DNA from: Roseovarius nitratireducens
Lineage (GTDB): Bacteria > Pseudomonadota > Alphaproteobacteria > Rhodobacterales > Rhodobacteraceae
DNA: 64,000 nt
Direction of reading: 5' to 3'
Assembly (NCBI RefSeq): GCF_002925845.1
Contig: NZ_PDNI01000065.1
Span: 310,001-374,000, forward strand
Position 1 is the stretch's first letter. Every line of letters begins with the position of its first letter. Below the pieces are notes generated by a model. That model had not been told where the DNA came from, made no database searches, and worked only from the letters and a program-made list of their open reading frames with translations. The position numbers were made by a program, and so were the translations under genes. Shown here in pieces: positions 27,537-36,863 of this stretch.

Positions 27537-28103
27537 ATGAAACGTCTTCTCGGGATCGTCCTTTATATGGGCCTCGCGCTCGGTGCAAATGCCGCGATGG
27601 CCGACACCGCAGCACTCGAGGCGCTGCGCGAGGGGGACATGAAGAAACTCATGTTCCATTCTGCCCCCAAACCCGCCCCGCAAGTCGAATTCGAGAGCGA
27701 AGACGGCTCCTCGGCCACGCTCGCCGATTACCAGGGCCGCCATGTCGTGGTCAATTTCTGGGCCACATGGTGCGCACCCTGCCGGGTGGAAATGCCGATG
27801 CTGTCGAATTTGCAGGCCGAGATGGGCGGCGAGGATTTCGAGGTCGTCACCATCGCGACGGGACGCAACCCGCCCCCGGCGATGAAGGCGTTCTTCGACG
27901 AGATCGGGGTGGACAACCTCCCCCTCCACCGCGACCCCAAGAGCGCGCTTGCGCGTCAAATGGGCATCTTCGGCCTGCCCATCACGGTGATCCTGGATCC
28001 GCAGGGCCGTGAGATCGCCCGTCTGCAAGGCGACGCCCATTGGGATTCGAAGAGCGCCAAGGCGATTATTGGGGCGATGATTGATGAGGGTGGGGGGAGT
28101 TGA
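27537..28103 (+). CDS. TlpA-like thiol-disulfide oxidoreductase
   Basis: The 188-residue exported thioredoxin-fold protein has a signal peptide ([20 protein letters not shown]), the redox site [15 protein letters not shown] and the cis-Pro loop [14 protein letters not shown]. It probably reduces periplasmic disulfides, for example during cytochrome c maturation. TTTGGAGGG precedes the ATG. It is divergent from argH. Confidence 0.92.
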   Translation: MKRLLGIVLYMGLALGANAAMADTAALEALREGDMKKLMFHSAPKPAPQVEFESEDGSSATLADYQGRHVVVNFWATWCAPCRVEMPMLSNLQAEMGGEDFEVVTIATGRNPPPAMKAFFDEIGVDNLPLHRDPKSALARQMGIFGLPITVILDPQGREIARLQGDAHWDSKSAKAIIGAMIDEGGGS

Positions 28104-28165
28104 GACAGGCAGGCGCGAACCCAACAGTCATCGCGCCTTCACCGTTTTCTTGAAATGAAATAGCG

Positions 28166-28188
28166 CCGAACCTTTCGAAAGGGTCCGG
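28166..28188. terminator. Hairpin between the tlpA-like gene and cobT
   Basis: CCGAACCTTT and AAAGGGTCCGG pair around CG with one mismatch and one bulge. It lies between two converging genes; the minus-strand side is followed by a modest run (CTATTTC). It could end either transcript. The rest of the 184-base gap shows nothing else. Confidence 0.4.
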
Positions 28189-28287
28189 TGTTACCCCCTC
28201 TATACCGCATGATAGTGTCGCAGCCCCGGGGGATGGGCCATCACGGGCGCCTTCACTCTCACGGTTCACCCGCCCGGCCCCGCTCGT

Positions 28288-29313
28288 TCAAGCGTCGGGG
28301 TCAGGTGCGCCGTCAATCCCGGCCTCAGCGAAACTCGCCATGCCGGAATGGCAGGCCAGCGCCGCCTGTACCACGCCCATGCCCAGCACCGCGCCCGAGC
28401 CCTCGCCCAACCGCAGACCAAGCGACAGGAGCGGTGCCTTGCCCAGCCGGTCGAGCAATAGCGCGTGGCCCGGCTCGGCGCTGACATGGGCGGCGAGCGC
28501 GTGGTCGAGCGCGCCGCGCGCCTCGGCCTCGAGGCAGGCGGCAGCGGCGGTGCAGATGAAACCGTCGAGCAGCACGGGGATACGCAAGGTCCGCGCCCGC
28601 GCAATCGCCCCGGCCATCGCCGCCAGTTCCCGCCCCCCGAGCGCGGCCAGCACGGCGAGCCCGCCGCGCACCGGGTTGGCCGCCACTGCACGCGCGACCA
28701 CGCGCGCCTTGTGCGCGAGCCCCGCATCGTCGAGCCCGGTACCGCGCCCCGTCCAATCCGCCGCCGTGCCGCCATAAAGCGCCAGCGCGATGGCGGCGGC
28801 GGGGGTGGTGTTGCCGATGCCCATCTCGCCCGCGACGAACAGGTCCGCAGCCGGATCGACGGCGTCCCAGCCCACCTCCAGCGCCGCGACGCACTCGGCC
28901 TCGGACATGGCCGGTCCGGTGGCGATATCGCCGGTGGGCCGGTCAAGATTGAGCGCGCGCACGTCGAGCCGCGCCCCCGCCACGCCCGCCAACTGGTTGA
29001 CCGCCGCGCCGCCCGCCTCGAAATTGGCGACCATCTGCGCCGTTACTTCGGACGGAAAGGCCGAGACGCCCTGCGCCACCACCCCGTGATTGCCGGCAAA
29101 CACCACCACCTGCGGGCGCTGCACCCGCGCACGCGGATCGCCACGCCAGCCACAATACCACGCCGCCACCTCCTCGAGTCGTCCAAGGGCGCCGGGCGGT
29201 TTGGTGAGTGTCGCGTCGCGCGCCCGCGCCGCGACGATGGCCTCCGCGTCGGGACCGGGCAGATCGCGTAGCAGGGCGGCAAGGTCTGAGAGCGTGGCGA
29301 AGGGGGCGGACAT
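28288..29313 (-). CDS. cobT: Nicotinate-nucleotide:dimethylbenzimidazole phosphoribosyltransferase
   Basis: This 341-residue enzyme makes alpha-ribazole phosphate for the lower ligand of cobalamin. Motifs include [55 protein letters not shown] and [20 protein letters not shown], with the catalytic Glu. It is divergent from cobS with 77 bases between. I see no cobalamin riboswitch there. Confidence 0.95.
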   Translation of the reverse strand: MSAPFATLSDLAALLRDLPGPDAEAIVAARARDATLTKPPGALGRLEEVAAWYCGWRGDPRARVQRPQVVVFAGNHGVVAQGVSAFPSEVTAQMVANFEAGGAAVNQLAGVAGARLDVRALNLDRPTGDIATGPAMSEAECVAALEVGWDAVDPAADLFVAGEMGIGNTTPAAAIALALYGGTAADWTGRGTGLDDAGLAHKARVVARAVAANPVRGGLAVLAALGGRELAAMAGAIARARTLRIPVLLDGFICTAAAACLEAEARGALDHALAAHVSAEPGHALLLDRLGKAPLLSLGLRLGEGSGAVLGMGVVQAALACHSGMASFAEAGIDGAPDPDA

Positions 29314-29390
29314 GGCGGCCTCGTTGCAAGTGATCGCGCCCTTCTGTATCGCGAAAGGCGCCCCGACCACAGCCCGAAAAGGCCGCGACC

Positions 29391-30155
29391 ATGTCAGAGA
29401 CCGACCGCGAGAGCATGCTCCTCCACCCGTCCGATCTCGCGCTCGCCTTCGGGCTGCTCACGCGGCTGCCGGTGCCGGCAGGCGACGCATCACGCGGCTC
29501 GCGCGCGGCGTGGGCGTGGCCGCTGGCCGGGGCGGTGCTGGGCGGGCTTTCAGCGCTCGCAGGGGGCGCGGCGCTGGCACTGGGCCTGCCCGCACCGGTG
29601 GCGGCGCTGGCGGCACTCGGGGCGCTGGTCATGCTGAGCGGCGGGCTGCACGAGGATGGTCTGGCCGATACCGCCGACGGGCTCTGGGGAGGCTGGACGC
29701 AGCAGAGGCGGCTGGAGATCATGCGCGACAGCCGGATCGGCAGCTACGGGGTGATCGCGCTGGTGCTGAGCCTCGGCCTCCGGGCGGTGGCGCTGGCGCT
29801 GATCTTCGCCGCCGGCGCACTGGCGGCGACCGCAGCGCTGATCGTCGCGGCGATGGTGTCGCGCGCGGCCATGGCAGGGGTGATGGCCACCCTGCCCCAC
29901 GCCCGCGCGGACGGACTGGCGCAGGCGCAGGGCCGCCCGCCCTGGACCACGGTGCTGCTGGCGGCGGCGCTGGCGAGCGTGACGGCGGTGGCTTTCGAGG
30001 GCATGGCAGGTGTCGCGGCGGTGGCGGCGGCGGCGCTGGCGGCGCTGGTGGTGGCGCGGCTGGCCCGGGCAAGGATCGGCGGGCAGACCGGCGACATCCT
30101 TGGCGCGGCGCAGCAGGTTGCCGAGATCGCCGCGCTCATGTGCCTGCTACCCTGA
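29391..30155 (+). CDS. cobS: Adenosylcobinamide-GDP ribazoletransferase
   Basis: This 254-residue integral membrane enzyme joins adenosylcobinamide-GDP with alpha-ribazole, the last step of cobalamin assembly. The family motif [19 protein letters not shown] is followed by [20 protein letters not shown]. The remainder is Ala-rich membrane helices. It pairs with divergent cobT. Confidence 0.95.
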   Translation: MSETDRESMLLHPSDLALAFGLLTRLPVPAGDASRGSRAAWAWPLAGAVLGGLSALAGGAALALGLPAPVAALAALGALVMLSGGLHEDGLADTADGLWGGWTQQRRLEIMRDSRIGSYGVIALVLSLGLRAVALALIFAAGALAATAALIVAAMVSRAAMAGVMATLPHARADGLAQAQGRPPWTTVLLAAALASVTAVAFEGMAGVAAVAAAALAALVVARLARARIGGQTGDILGAAQQVAEIAALMCLLP

Positions 30156-30174
30156 GATTGCGCACCCCACCATG

Positions 30175-30203
30175 AAAAAGGCCGCGCCCTCACGGACGCG
30201 GCC
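30175..30203 (-). terminator. Terminator of carD
   Basis: On the minus strand GGCCGCG-TCCGTGAGGG-CGCGGCC is followed by five T. It lies 22 bases after the carD stop and also separates it from cobS. Confidence 0.85.
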
Positions 30204-30224
30204 GATTACCTGATGCGATGCCAC

Positions 30225-30734
30225 TCAGGCGGCGCGCGAGATGAGCACCTCGTCCACCTGGCGGGCGGCCTGCACCTCGTCACCGCCGGACGCCGCCGCG
30301 ACCTCGCGGGTCAGCCGCTCGAGCGCAGCCTCGTAGAGCTGGCGCTCGGAATAGCTCTGCTCGCGCTGATCGTCGCTGCGATGCAGGTCACGCACGACCT
30401 CGGCAATGGCGATGAGATCGCCGGAATTGATCTTCTGCTCATACTCCTGCGCGCGGCGCGACCACATCGCCCGCTTGACCCGCGCCTTGCCCTTGAGCGT
30501 GGTCATCGCCTTGGAGATGACATCGGGGCTCGACAGGCTGCGCATCCCGATCTCGGTGGCCTTGTTGGTGGGCACACGCAGCGTCATCTTGTCCTTCTCG
30601 AAGGAGATCACGAACAGCTCGAGCGTGAGGCCCGCAACGTCCTGTTCCTCGATCGAGATGATCTGGCCCACGCCGTGCGCGGGGTATACGACGTAGTCAT
30701 CGGGGCGAAACTCGGTCTTCCTGGCTTTCGACAT
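30225..30734 (-). CDS. carD: CarD-family transcriptional regulator
   Basis: The 169-residue protein has the N-terminal RNA-polymerase-interacting domain (YVVYPAHGVGQIISIEEQDV, LRVPTNKATEIGMR) and a helical DNA-binding C-terminus (KRAMWSRRAQEYEQKINSGD). CarD stabilises open complexes at housekeeping promoters, including rRNA promoters. The ATG at 30734 has AAGGAAAG upstream. It is followed by an intrinsic terminator. Confidence 0.95.
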   Translation of the reverse strand: MSKARKTEFRPDDYVVYPAHGVGQIISIEEQDVAGLTLELFVISFEKDKMTLRVPTNKATEIGMRSLSSPDVISKAMTTLKGKARVKRAMWSRRAQEYEQKINSGDLIAIAEVVRDLHRSDDQREQSYSERQLYEAALERLTREVAAASGGDEVQAARQVDEVLISRAA

Positions 30735-30900
30735 ACGGTTCTTTCCTTGCAGCGCGCCGTCCGACACAGAAAAGGGCACAAGCCGCGACCCTTCCAGGAT
30801 CGGGTTTATGTGTCCTTTGTCATAGATTTTCCACCCCGGCAGCAGGTGAGGTGGAGCCGGTTTCAAGCACATCTTGTTTTACGAGTTCAGAACATAACAC

Positions 30901-30924
30901 AAAAACCGCTCTCATGAAAGAGCG
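30901..30924 (-). terminator. Terminator of fdxA
   Basis: On the minus strand CGCTCT-TTCATG-AGAGCG is followed by GTTTTTG. It lies about 100 bases after the fdxA stop. Confidence 0.7.
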
Positions 30925-30942
30925 TGCGCCGATTGGCGTGGT

Positions 30943-30961
30943 TTTGACGTTATTCGTCAAA
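30943..30961. repeat. Perfect inverted repeat in the fdxA 3' region
   Basis: TTTGACG-TTATT-CGTCAAA is a perfect 7-bp stem with a 5-base loop, between the fdxA stop and its terminator. It may be a 3' stabilising hairpin or a protein site upstream of carD. The remaining gap 30735-31027 holds the carD promoter region. Confidence 0.5.
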
Positions 30962-31027
30962 CGCTTGGTGAACATGACGCGACAGAACGGGGGGCGCCGC
31001 CGCGCATGGCGTTGCGAATCGCTCTGT

Positions 31028-31366
31028 TCAGCCGCCCTCGCCCGGGGTTTCAGAGAAATACTTGTCCAACTTGCCGGTCTCACCGTCGCGCTCCTCGGCC
31101 TCGGGCAGCGGGTCTTTCTTGGTGACAATGACCGGCCATTGCTCGGAATACTTGCGGTTGAACTCGACCCACGGCTCCATTTCCGGCTCGGTATCGGGAC
31201 GGATCGCGTCGGCGGGGCACTCGGGCTCGCACACACCGCAGTCGATGCATTCGTCGGGATGGATCACCAGCATGTTCTCGCCCTCATAGAAACAGTCCAC
31301 GGGGCAGACCTCGACACAGTCCGTGTATTTGCAGGCGATGCAGTTGTCGGTGACGATATAGGTCAT
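31028..31366 (-). CDS. fdxA: 7Fe ferredoxin FdxA
   Basis: This 112-residue ferredoxin has [20 protein letters not shown] and [16 protein letters not shown], the ligand sets for one 3Fe-4S and one 4Fe-4S cluster. The C-terminal extension [15 protein letters not shown] is usual for alphaproteobacterial FdxA. It carries electrons in the cytoplasm. It is in a minus-strand row with the S4 and helicase genes upstream and carD downstream. Confidence 0.96.
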   Translation of the reverse strand: MTYIVTDNCIACKYTDCVEVCPVDCFYEGENMLVIHPDECIDCGVCEPECPADAIRPDTEPEMEPWVEFNRKYSEQWPVIVTKKDPLPEAEERDGETGKLDKYFSETPGEGG

Positions 31367-31429
31367 GGGTGTCTCACGTTCTTGCCGGGTGTGCGGCGTT
31401 TCGGGTGTGACCTAGTCCAGAGCGCGGCA

Positions 31430-31810
31430 TCATTCAAGCGGGCCGGACCCATCTGGGAAGAGTTTGCGGCGGTCGCGCTTGGTGGGGCGTCCCTTTCCCT
31501 CGTAGCGCGGGTTGGGCGGGTCAGCGTCCTTCGGCGCGGGTGGCGTGATGTCCTCGTAGAGCGTGCGCGCCTCGGCGGCGGGGCCGCGGCGCGTGCCGGA
31601 CGCGATGATGCGCACCACGCGCACCTGCGTGCCCTGCGCAAAGGTGAGCACATCGCCGGGGCCCACCTGCTGTGCAGGCTTGGCGGCGCGGGTGCCGTTG
31701 ACACGGACGTGCCCGCCCGAGACCTGCCCGGCGGCAAGCCCGCGCGTCTTGAAAAAACGCGCATGCCAGAGCCACTTGTCGAGGCGGGACCGCTCGGCGC
31801 TTGGGGCCAC
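31430..31810 (-). CDS. S4-domain RNA-binding protein (Hsp15-like)
   Basis: The 126-residue protein opens with an S4 domain (RLDKWLWHARFFKTRGLAAG, GGHVRVNGTRAAKPAQQVGP) and a basic tail ending KRDRRKLFPD. It resembles heat-shock protein 15, which binds stalled 50S subunits. It starts 3 bases after the helicase stop. Confidence 0.88.
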   Translation of the reverse strand: MAPSAERSRLDKWLWHARFFKTRGLAAGQVSGGHVRVNGTRAAKPAQQVGPGDVLTFAQGTQVRVVRIIASGTRRGPAAEARTLYEDITPPAPKDADPPNPRYEGKGRPTKRDRRKLFPDGSGPLE

Positions 31811-31812
31811 GC

Positions 31813-34638
31813 TCAGCTCTTGTCCTTGAGCCCCATCAGAGCGGCGGCAAAGGGGTTGTCGGGGTCGATTCGATCCTTCTTTTCGGGCCTGGCGCTGAAG
31901 GACTTTGCGCGCTCGTCGCGCGGTTTTCCCTTGGGACCGCCCTTGCCCTTGGGTTTGCCCTGCGGCTTGCTGCGCGCACCCTTCGGAGCGCGATTGCCGC
32001 GCGGGGCCCAGGTGAAAGTGTAATAGACCTCGATCTCCGGCTCTGCCACCTCGGGCGTTTCGCCCGGAACGACCTCTTCCTCGGGCGTCTCCGCGATCTC
32101 GGGGGTGCCTTCCGGCTCGGGCTGCGGCGGTTCGGCGGCAACGGGAGCCTCGCCCTCATCCGCGATCTGCTCGACGGCATCGGCGACGGACTCTGCCGGG
32201 GCCTCTTCGGCGGCGATTGCGGCATCGGCGGGGGCCTCGGCCACGGCCTGATCCACCGGCTTGACCTTTTCGCGCTCGCCGCGCTCGGCACGGTAGCCCA
32301 GCCCCTGCATCAGCCCGGCGAATTGCTCCAGCGTCATGCCGGTGATGGACAGCATATCCGCCGTCGCCTCGAACCCGGCGCGCCCATCGGCGCTGCGCAG
32401 CATGTCGGCGAGCCGCTCCAGCATGTCGATGCGAATCGCCCGTTCGCCCGCGGCGCGGTAGCCCGCCATCGCGAAATAGCCCTGCGGCGCGGTCGTATCG
32501 GCAGGCACCGTCACCAGCCCCGGCGGCGGCGCCTCGGGGAAGGTGTCGAGCCCATTCCTGAGCGACCACAGCACCAGCCGCAGCCGCGTTGGTGCGGGCT
32601 TTAGCAGCGCGGGCAGGAACACGGTGAACTGGCCGAAACGCACGCCGTGCTTGCGCAAGAGCCCGCGCGCCTCCTGGTCGAGCGCCTTGACCTCCTCGGC
32701 CACATCGCCGCGCGGAAGCACGCCCATCGCCTCGACCAGCCGGAAGCCGAAGCCGCGCGCAAGGCCCGTGAGAGCCTCGTCGCGACTCATCGCCATCAGC
32801 GGCTCGAACAGGGTGGCGACCTTGCGGTCGATGAAATGTTGCAAGCGGCGCTGTACCTTGGCCGCAACCTCTGCACCCGCCTCGTCATCGACGAATGCCA
32901 CGGCCTGCGGCCTGAGCGGATCGGAGCCGACAGTGAGCTTGCCAACCGCCTCGTTGCCCCACATCAGCCCGCCCTGCTCGGTGAAATCGATCATGGTATC
33001 GGGCGCGTTGTAGAACTGGTCCGCCTTGAGGTGGAAATGGGGGGCGAGCGCCGCGAGGCTCGCCTGTTGCAGCGTGCGCGCTTCCTGCCCGGCAGCAGCC
33101 TTGTCGCGGATGAAGCGGAACCCTTCGAGCCGCCCGACGAATTCGCCCTCGACGCTGACCGCGCCCTGATCGTTCACTTCGGCCACCATGGCCTCCTTCT
33201 GCTTGAGCCGCCGCATCAAAACGGATGTGCGCCGGTCCACGAATCTCTGGGTCAGCGCACCGTGGAGCGCGTCCGACAGGCGGTCTTCTACCGCGCGTGT
33301 CGCCTCGCGCCAATGGGTTTCGTCATCAACCCAGCCCTTGCGCTGCGCCACGTAGGTCCATGTACGGATATGCGCGAGCCGCTTCGACAGCGTGTCGATA
33401 TCGCCATCGGTGCGGTCGATTCGCCGGATCTGCGTGGCCAGCCAGTCGTCGGGCACGCGGCCAAGCTCGTGCAGGTCGCAAAATATGCGCTCCAGCAGGC
33501 TGGCGTGCTCGGTGGCACTGATGCCGCGAAAGTCGGGGATACGACAGACATCCCACAGCAGCCGCACGGCGGGCGCATCGCTGGCGCGGGCGCGCACGTC
33601 CGGCACCTCCGAGAGCGAGCGGAGGGCGGCAAGATCGTCTGCCTCGCGCCCGCGAGAAAGCAGGGTGTGTTCCGGGCGCGCCTCGAGCGAGTCGATAAGA
33701 ACCTCGGGTGAGCCGAAAGCCAACCGCGCGTTGCGCCATTCGAGACGGCGCACCGGGGCGAAGCGGTGATCGGTGATCGCCTCCGCAAGCGCCGGCTCCA
33801 GGTCGGGGGCCTCGGCGGTGACACCGAAGCTGCCGTCGCGCATCCCCCGTCCCGCACGTCCGGCGATCTGGCCAAGCTCGTGAGGGAACAACGCGCGCAT
33901 CCGCCGCCCGTCGAATTTCGACAGCGCGGAAAAGGCGACGTGATCAATATCGAGGTTGAGCCCCATGCCGATGGCGTCGGTCGCCACGAGGTAATCCACG
34001 TCGCCGTTCTGGTAGAGTTCGACCTGCGCGTTGCGGGTGCGGGGGCTGAGCGCGCCCATCACCACCGCAGCACCCCCCTTCTGCCGCCGGATCAGTTCGG
34101 CGATGGCATAGACGTTTTCCACCGAGAACCCGACGATGGCGCTGCGCGCTGGCAGGCGCGAGACCTTGCGCGGCCCGGTATAGACAAGCTGCGACATGCG
34201 CGCGCGGCTGAGAAACTCCACCCCCGGAACCAGCTCGGCAATGACGTGGCGCATGGTGTGGCTGCCCAGGAACTGCGTCTCGCGCAGGCCACGCATCCTG
34301 AGCAGCCGGTCGGTAAAGACGTGGCCGCGCTCGGGATCGGCGCACAGCTGGATCTCGTCCACAGCGACGAAATCGGTCCCCATCCCTTCGGGCATCGCCT
34401 CGACCGTGCAAACCCAGTATTGCGCCCGCGGCGGAACGATACGCTCCTCGCCGGTGACGAGCGCCACAACAGACGGGCCGCGCACGGCCACGATCCGGTC
34501 ATAGACCTCGCGCGCCAACAGGCGCAACGGCAGGCCGATGATGCCGGTGCGGTAGCCCAGCATCCGCTCGATCGCGTAATGGGTCTTGCCGGTATTGGTG
34601 GGGCCCAGAACCGCGACGGTTCTCGACTGCTCGGACAT
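31813..34638 (-). CDS. SUV3-like superfamily 2 RNA helicase
   Basis: This is a 941-residue helicase. Walker A is LGPTNTGKTHYAIERMLGY; the DExx-type motif is VAVDEIQLCADPERGHVF. Motif V/VI appear as VATDAIGMGLNLDIDHVAF and QIAGRAGRGMRDG. The layout is like mitochondrial SUV3. A long C-terminal Glu/Pro/Ala region (about 770-860) and a basic tail (KGARSKPQGKPKGKGGPKG) would suit RNA binding. It probably unwinds RNA during turnover or ribosome work. The carD/fdxA/S4 neighbours are a common grouping in this family. Confidence 0.88.
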   Translation of the reverse strand: MSEQSRTVAVLGPTNTGKTHYAIERMLGYRTGIIGLPLRLLAREVYDRIVAVRGPSVVALVTGEERIVPPRAQYWVCTVEAMPEGMGTDFVAVDEIQLCADPERGHVFTDRLLRMRGLRETQFLGSHTMRHVIAELVPGVEFLSRARMSQLVYTGPRKVSRLPARSAIVGFSVENVYAIAELIRRQKGGAAVVMGALSPRTRNAQVELYQNGDVDYLVATDAIGMGLNLDIDHVAFSALSKFDGRRMRALFPHELGQIAGRAGRGMRDGSFGVTAEAPDLEPALAEAITDHRFAPVRRLEWRNARLAFGSPEVLIDSLEARPEHTLLSRGREADDLAALRSLSEVPDVRARASDAPAVRLLWDVCRIPDFRGISATEHASLLERIFCDLHELGRVPDDWLATQIRRIDRTDGDIDTLSKRLAHIRTWTYVAQRKGWVDDETHWREATRAVEDRLSDALHGALTQRFVDRRTSVLMRRLKQKEAMVAEVNDQGAVSVEGEFVGRLEGFRFIRDKAAAGQEARTLQQASLAALAPHFHLKADQFYNAPDTMIDFTEQGGLMWGNEAVGKLTVGSDPLRPQAVAFVDDEAGAEVAAKVQRRLQHFIDRKVATLFEPLMAMSRDEALTGLARGFGFRLVEAMGVLPRGDVAEEVKALDQEARGLLRKHGVRFGQFTVFLPALLKPAPTRLRLVLWSLRNGLDTFPEAPPPGLVTVPADTTAPQGYFAMAGYRAAGERAIRIDMLERLADMLRSADGRAGFEATADMLSITGMTLEQFAGLMQGLGYRAERGEREKVKPVDQAVAEAPADAAIAAEEAPAESVADAVEQIADEGEAPVAAEPPQPEPEGTPEIAETPEEEVVPGETPEVAEPEIEVYYTFTWAPRGNRAPKGARSKPQGKPKGKGGPKGKPRDERAKSFSARPEKKDRIDPDNPFAAALMGLKDKS

Positions 34639-34670
34639 GCGCCCCCCGTTCTATTGCCATGGATTGCCGT

Positions 34671-35231
34671 TCAGAGGTCGGTGCCGCCCATTTCACGCGA
34701 CACCCTTTCCAGCGCCTCGCTTACGGCCTCGTGATGCGGATGTATAGCCTGCGACCGCTCGAAAGCCTCGTGCGCAAGCGCCGCACGCCCGGTTTCCTCC
34801 AACACCCGGCCCATGCCGAAGAGCGCGTTGAAGTGGCGTGGTTCGAGCGCGATAACCTGCGCGAGGTCGTTGAGGGCCAGACCATAGTGCTCCTGCCGAA
34901 AGAACGCGACCGAGCGCAAGTGCCATGCCTCCGCAAAGCCGGGTGCGTGGTCGATTGCGGCGCTCAAATGCTCAACTGCCATTTCCATATCGCCGGCCTC
35001 GAGCGCGTCCTTGCCGCGCCGCAAGAGCAGGTCCATCGCCGGTGAGCCTGATTTTGCCCATTCCAGCTCGATCTCGGAGGCGATGCGGCGCGCCTCTTCG
35101 GGCGCGGCACCCTCAAGCTGCGAAAACAGCGTGTCGAGGCGGGTCTCGGCGGCCGTCGCGGGTAAGGAAAACATGACCAGCGCAAGCAGTGCCGCAACGG
35201 TATGGTTGAGATATCGGGGCCTGTCTCTCAT
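34671..35231 (-). CDS. Exported tetratricopeptide-repeat protein
   Basis: The 186-residue protein has a signal peptide (LNHTVAALLALVMFSLPATAA) and at least two TPR units (AVEHLSAAIDHAPGFAEAWH; ALNDLAQVIALEPRHFNALF). It is probably a periplasmic adaptor; partner unknown. It ends 32 bases before the helicase start on the same strand. Confidence 0.85.
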   Translation of the reverse strand: MRDRPRYLNHTVAALLALVMFSLPATAAETRLDTLFSQLEGAAPEEARRIASEIELEWAKSGSPAMDLLLRRGKDALEAGDMEMAVEHLSAAIDHAPGFAEAWHLRSVAFFRQEHYGLALNDLAQVIALEPRHFNALFGMGRVLEETGRAALAHEAFERSQAIHPHHEAVSEALERVSREMGGTDL

Positions 35232-35302
35232 AACGGGGTCAGTGTAGCGCGGAATGCCGGGAGCGAAAGCCCCGTCATCGCAATCGTGAAAGGATGAACC
35301 AG

Positions 35303-35593
35303 ATGAGCGACGTGATTGAAGCCGCGGTCAAGGCTCTTAACGAGAAGATGGGCAGCGACGGGTTCGACGGATCGGCCAAGTTCGTGATCGAGGGCGAGGG
35401 CAGCATCGTGATGGACAGCGATGGCGCGCGCGCCGCAGATGACGACACCGACGTGACGCTCAGCGCCGACGCCGACACGTTCGAATCGATCCTCGCAGGC
35501 GATCTCGATCCCACCGCCGCGTTCATGTCGGGGCGGCTTTCGGTGGATGGCGACATGGGCATGGCGATGAAGCTCGGCAGCGTCCTCGCCTGA
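35303..35593 (+). CDS. SCP2 sterol-binding domain protein
   Basis: The 96-residue single-domain SCP2 protein contains DGSAKFVIEGEGSIVMDSDG and FESILAGDLDPTAAFMSGRL. Such domains bind lipids or acyl-CoA. ATG 35303 has AAAGGA about 7 bases upstream; ATG 35294 overlaps that site. Its stop overlaps the start of the hydrolase gene (TGATG), so the two are likely co-translated. Confidence 0.9.
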   Translation: MSDVIEAAVKALNEKMGSDGFDGSAKFVIEGEGSIVMDSDGARAADDDTDVTLSADADTFESILAGDLDPTAAFMSGRLSVDGDMGMAMKLGSVLA

Positions 35594-36546
35594 TGAAGGC
35601 AGCGCCGCTCTTCGCGCAGGTTGCCGACGGCCCCGATAACGGGGCCGCGTGGTGGCTTCAGGCGCGGGATGGCGTGCGCATCCGCGTGGGACTGTGGCAC
35701 CGCGAGGCGGCGGCGGGCACGGTTTTGCTGTTTCCGGGGCGCACCGAATATGTCGAGAAATACGGGCGCGCGGCGCAGCATTTCGCATCACGAGGATTTG
35801 CCACGCTGACGGTGGACTGGCGCGGACAAGGGCTGGCGGACCGGCTCACTGGTGATGCGATGGCCGGGCACGTGCTGCATTTCTCCGACTACCAGCAAGA
35901 CGTGGAGGCAATGGTCGGGGCGGCGCGCGCGCTCGACCTGCCGCGCCCCTGGCACCTGCTGGCGCATTCGATGGGTGGGTGCATCGGGCTGCGCGCGGTG
36001 ATGGATGGGCTGGACGTGCGCAGCGTTGTCTTTTCCGGGCCGATGTGGGGGATTCACATGGGTCCTGCGCTGCGCCCCTTCGCGTGGTCGCTGGCCTGGG
36101 GGTTGCGGCGGCTTGGTCTTGGCCATGTCTACGCGCCAAGCACCGCGGGCGAGCATTACGTGCTGAGCGAGCCGTTCGAGACCAACAAGCTCACCAATGA
36201 CCGCGAAATGTGGGATTACATGGCCCGGCAGATCGAGGCGCACCCCGAGCTGGGTATCGGCGGCCCAAGCCTGCGCTGGCTGCACGAGGCCCTGCGAGAC
36301 ATGCGGACGCTGGCGGCGCGTCCCTCGCCCGCGCTGCCCTGCCTGACGATTGTGGGCAGCGACGAGGAAATCGTGGATGTGGGCCGTATCCACGACCGCA
36401 TGGCGCGCTGGCCCGGCGGGCGACTGGAGATTGTTCCGGGCGGGCGGCACGAAACCCTGATGGACACGCCCGCCGTGCAGGCGCGGCTGTTCGAGATGAT
36501 CTGCAACTTCTACGACAGGCCAGGGAACGGCGCAGCGGCGGCGTGA
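35593..36546 (+). CDS. Alpha/beta hydrolase, lysophospholipase-like
   Basis: The 317-residue hydrolase has an oxyanion/N-terminal strand VLLFPGRTEYVEKYGRAAQH, the nucleophile elbow LLAHSMGGCIG (Ser126), the acid in IVGSDEEIVDVGR and the His in PGGRHETLMD. The fold and GRTEY motif match PldB-type monoacylglycerol/lysophospholipases. The upstream SCP2 partner suggests lipid substrates. Confidence 0.88.
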   Translation: MKAAPLFAQVADGPDNGAAWWLQARDGVRIRVGLWHREAAAGTVLLFPGRTEYVEKYGRAAQHFASRGFATLTVDWRGQGLADRLTGDAMAGHVLHFSDYQQDVEAMVGAARALDLPRPWHLLAHSMGGCIGLRAVMDGLDVRSVVFSGPMWGIHMGPALRPFAWSLAWGLRRLGLGHVYAPSTAGEHYVLSEPFETNKLTNDREMWDYMARQIEAHPELGIGGPSLRWLHEALRDMRTLAARPSPALPCLTIVGSDEEIVDVGRIHDRMARWPGGRLEIVPGGRHETLMDTPAVQARLFEMICNFYDRPGNGAAAA

Positions 36547-36620
36547 GGCGCAGAAGGCACCGCCGTCTGCGAGAAAAGCGCGCTTGGCCTGATCGTGCCA
36601 TTCCATACAACGGTCGAGGA

Positions 36621-36756
36621 GCCGCGCAGCGCCCGACCGCGGGTGGGCGCTCAAACGGGTGTGGTCCTCGCTTTATGGTACCAAATACTGCAACGATTGT
36701 GCTGAGTTAGACGTCACAAAAGCGCCCGCCCGGGGGGCGGTCGGGCGCTGCGCGGC
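36621..36756 (-). repeat. 136-bp MITE-like element, copy B
   Basis: This copy has perfect 19-bp terminal inverted repeats (36621-36639 and 36738-36756) and is the reverse complement of copy A at 10671-10806. The 40 bases at its right end and the 19 at its left end are nearly invariant between copies; most of the roughly 17 differences are in the centre. It fills the 317-base gap between the hydrolase and the FAH-family gene, followed by a small hairpin GGCGCG-TGAA-CGCGCC at 36754-36769. Nothing else is seen in that gap. Confidence 0.8.
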
Positions 36757-36863
36757 GGCGCGTGAACGCGCCTTTACTCCGCGCATTGGCACCAAGCTGT
36801 GAGGGTCCGCTTCAGGCCAACTTCGCCCACAAGCGCCCTCATGTCCGCCATGTACCCTGCCCG

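Noticed and set aside
29314-29390. Possible cobalamin riboswitch between cobT and cobS
   Set aside because: The gap is only 77 bases and lacks the B12-box and the other conserved blocks.
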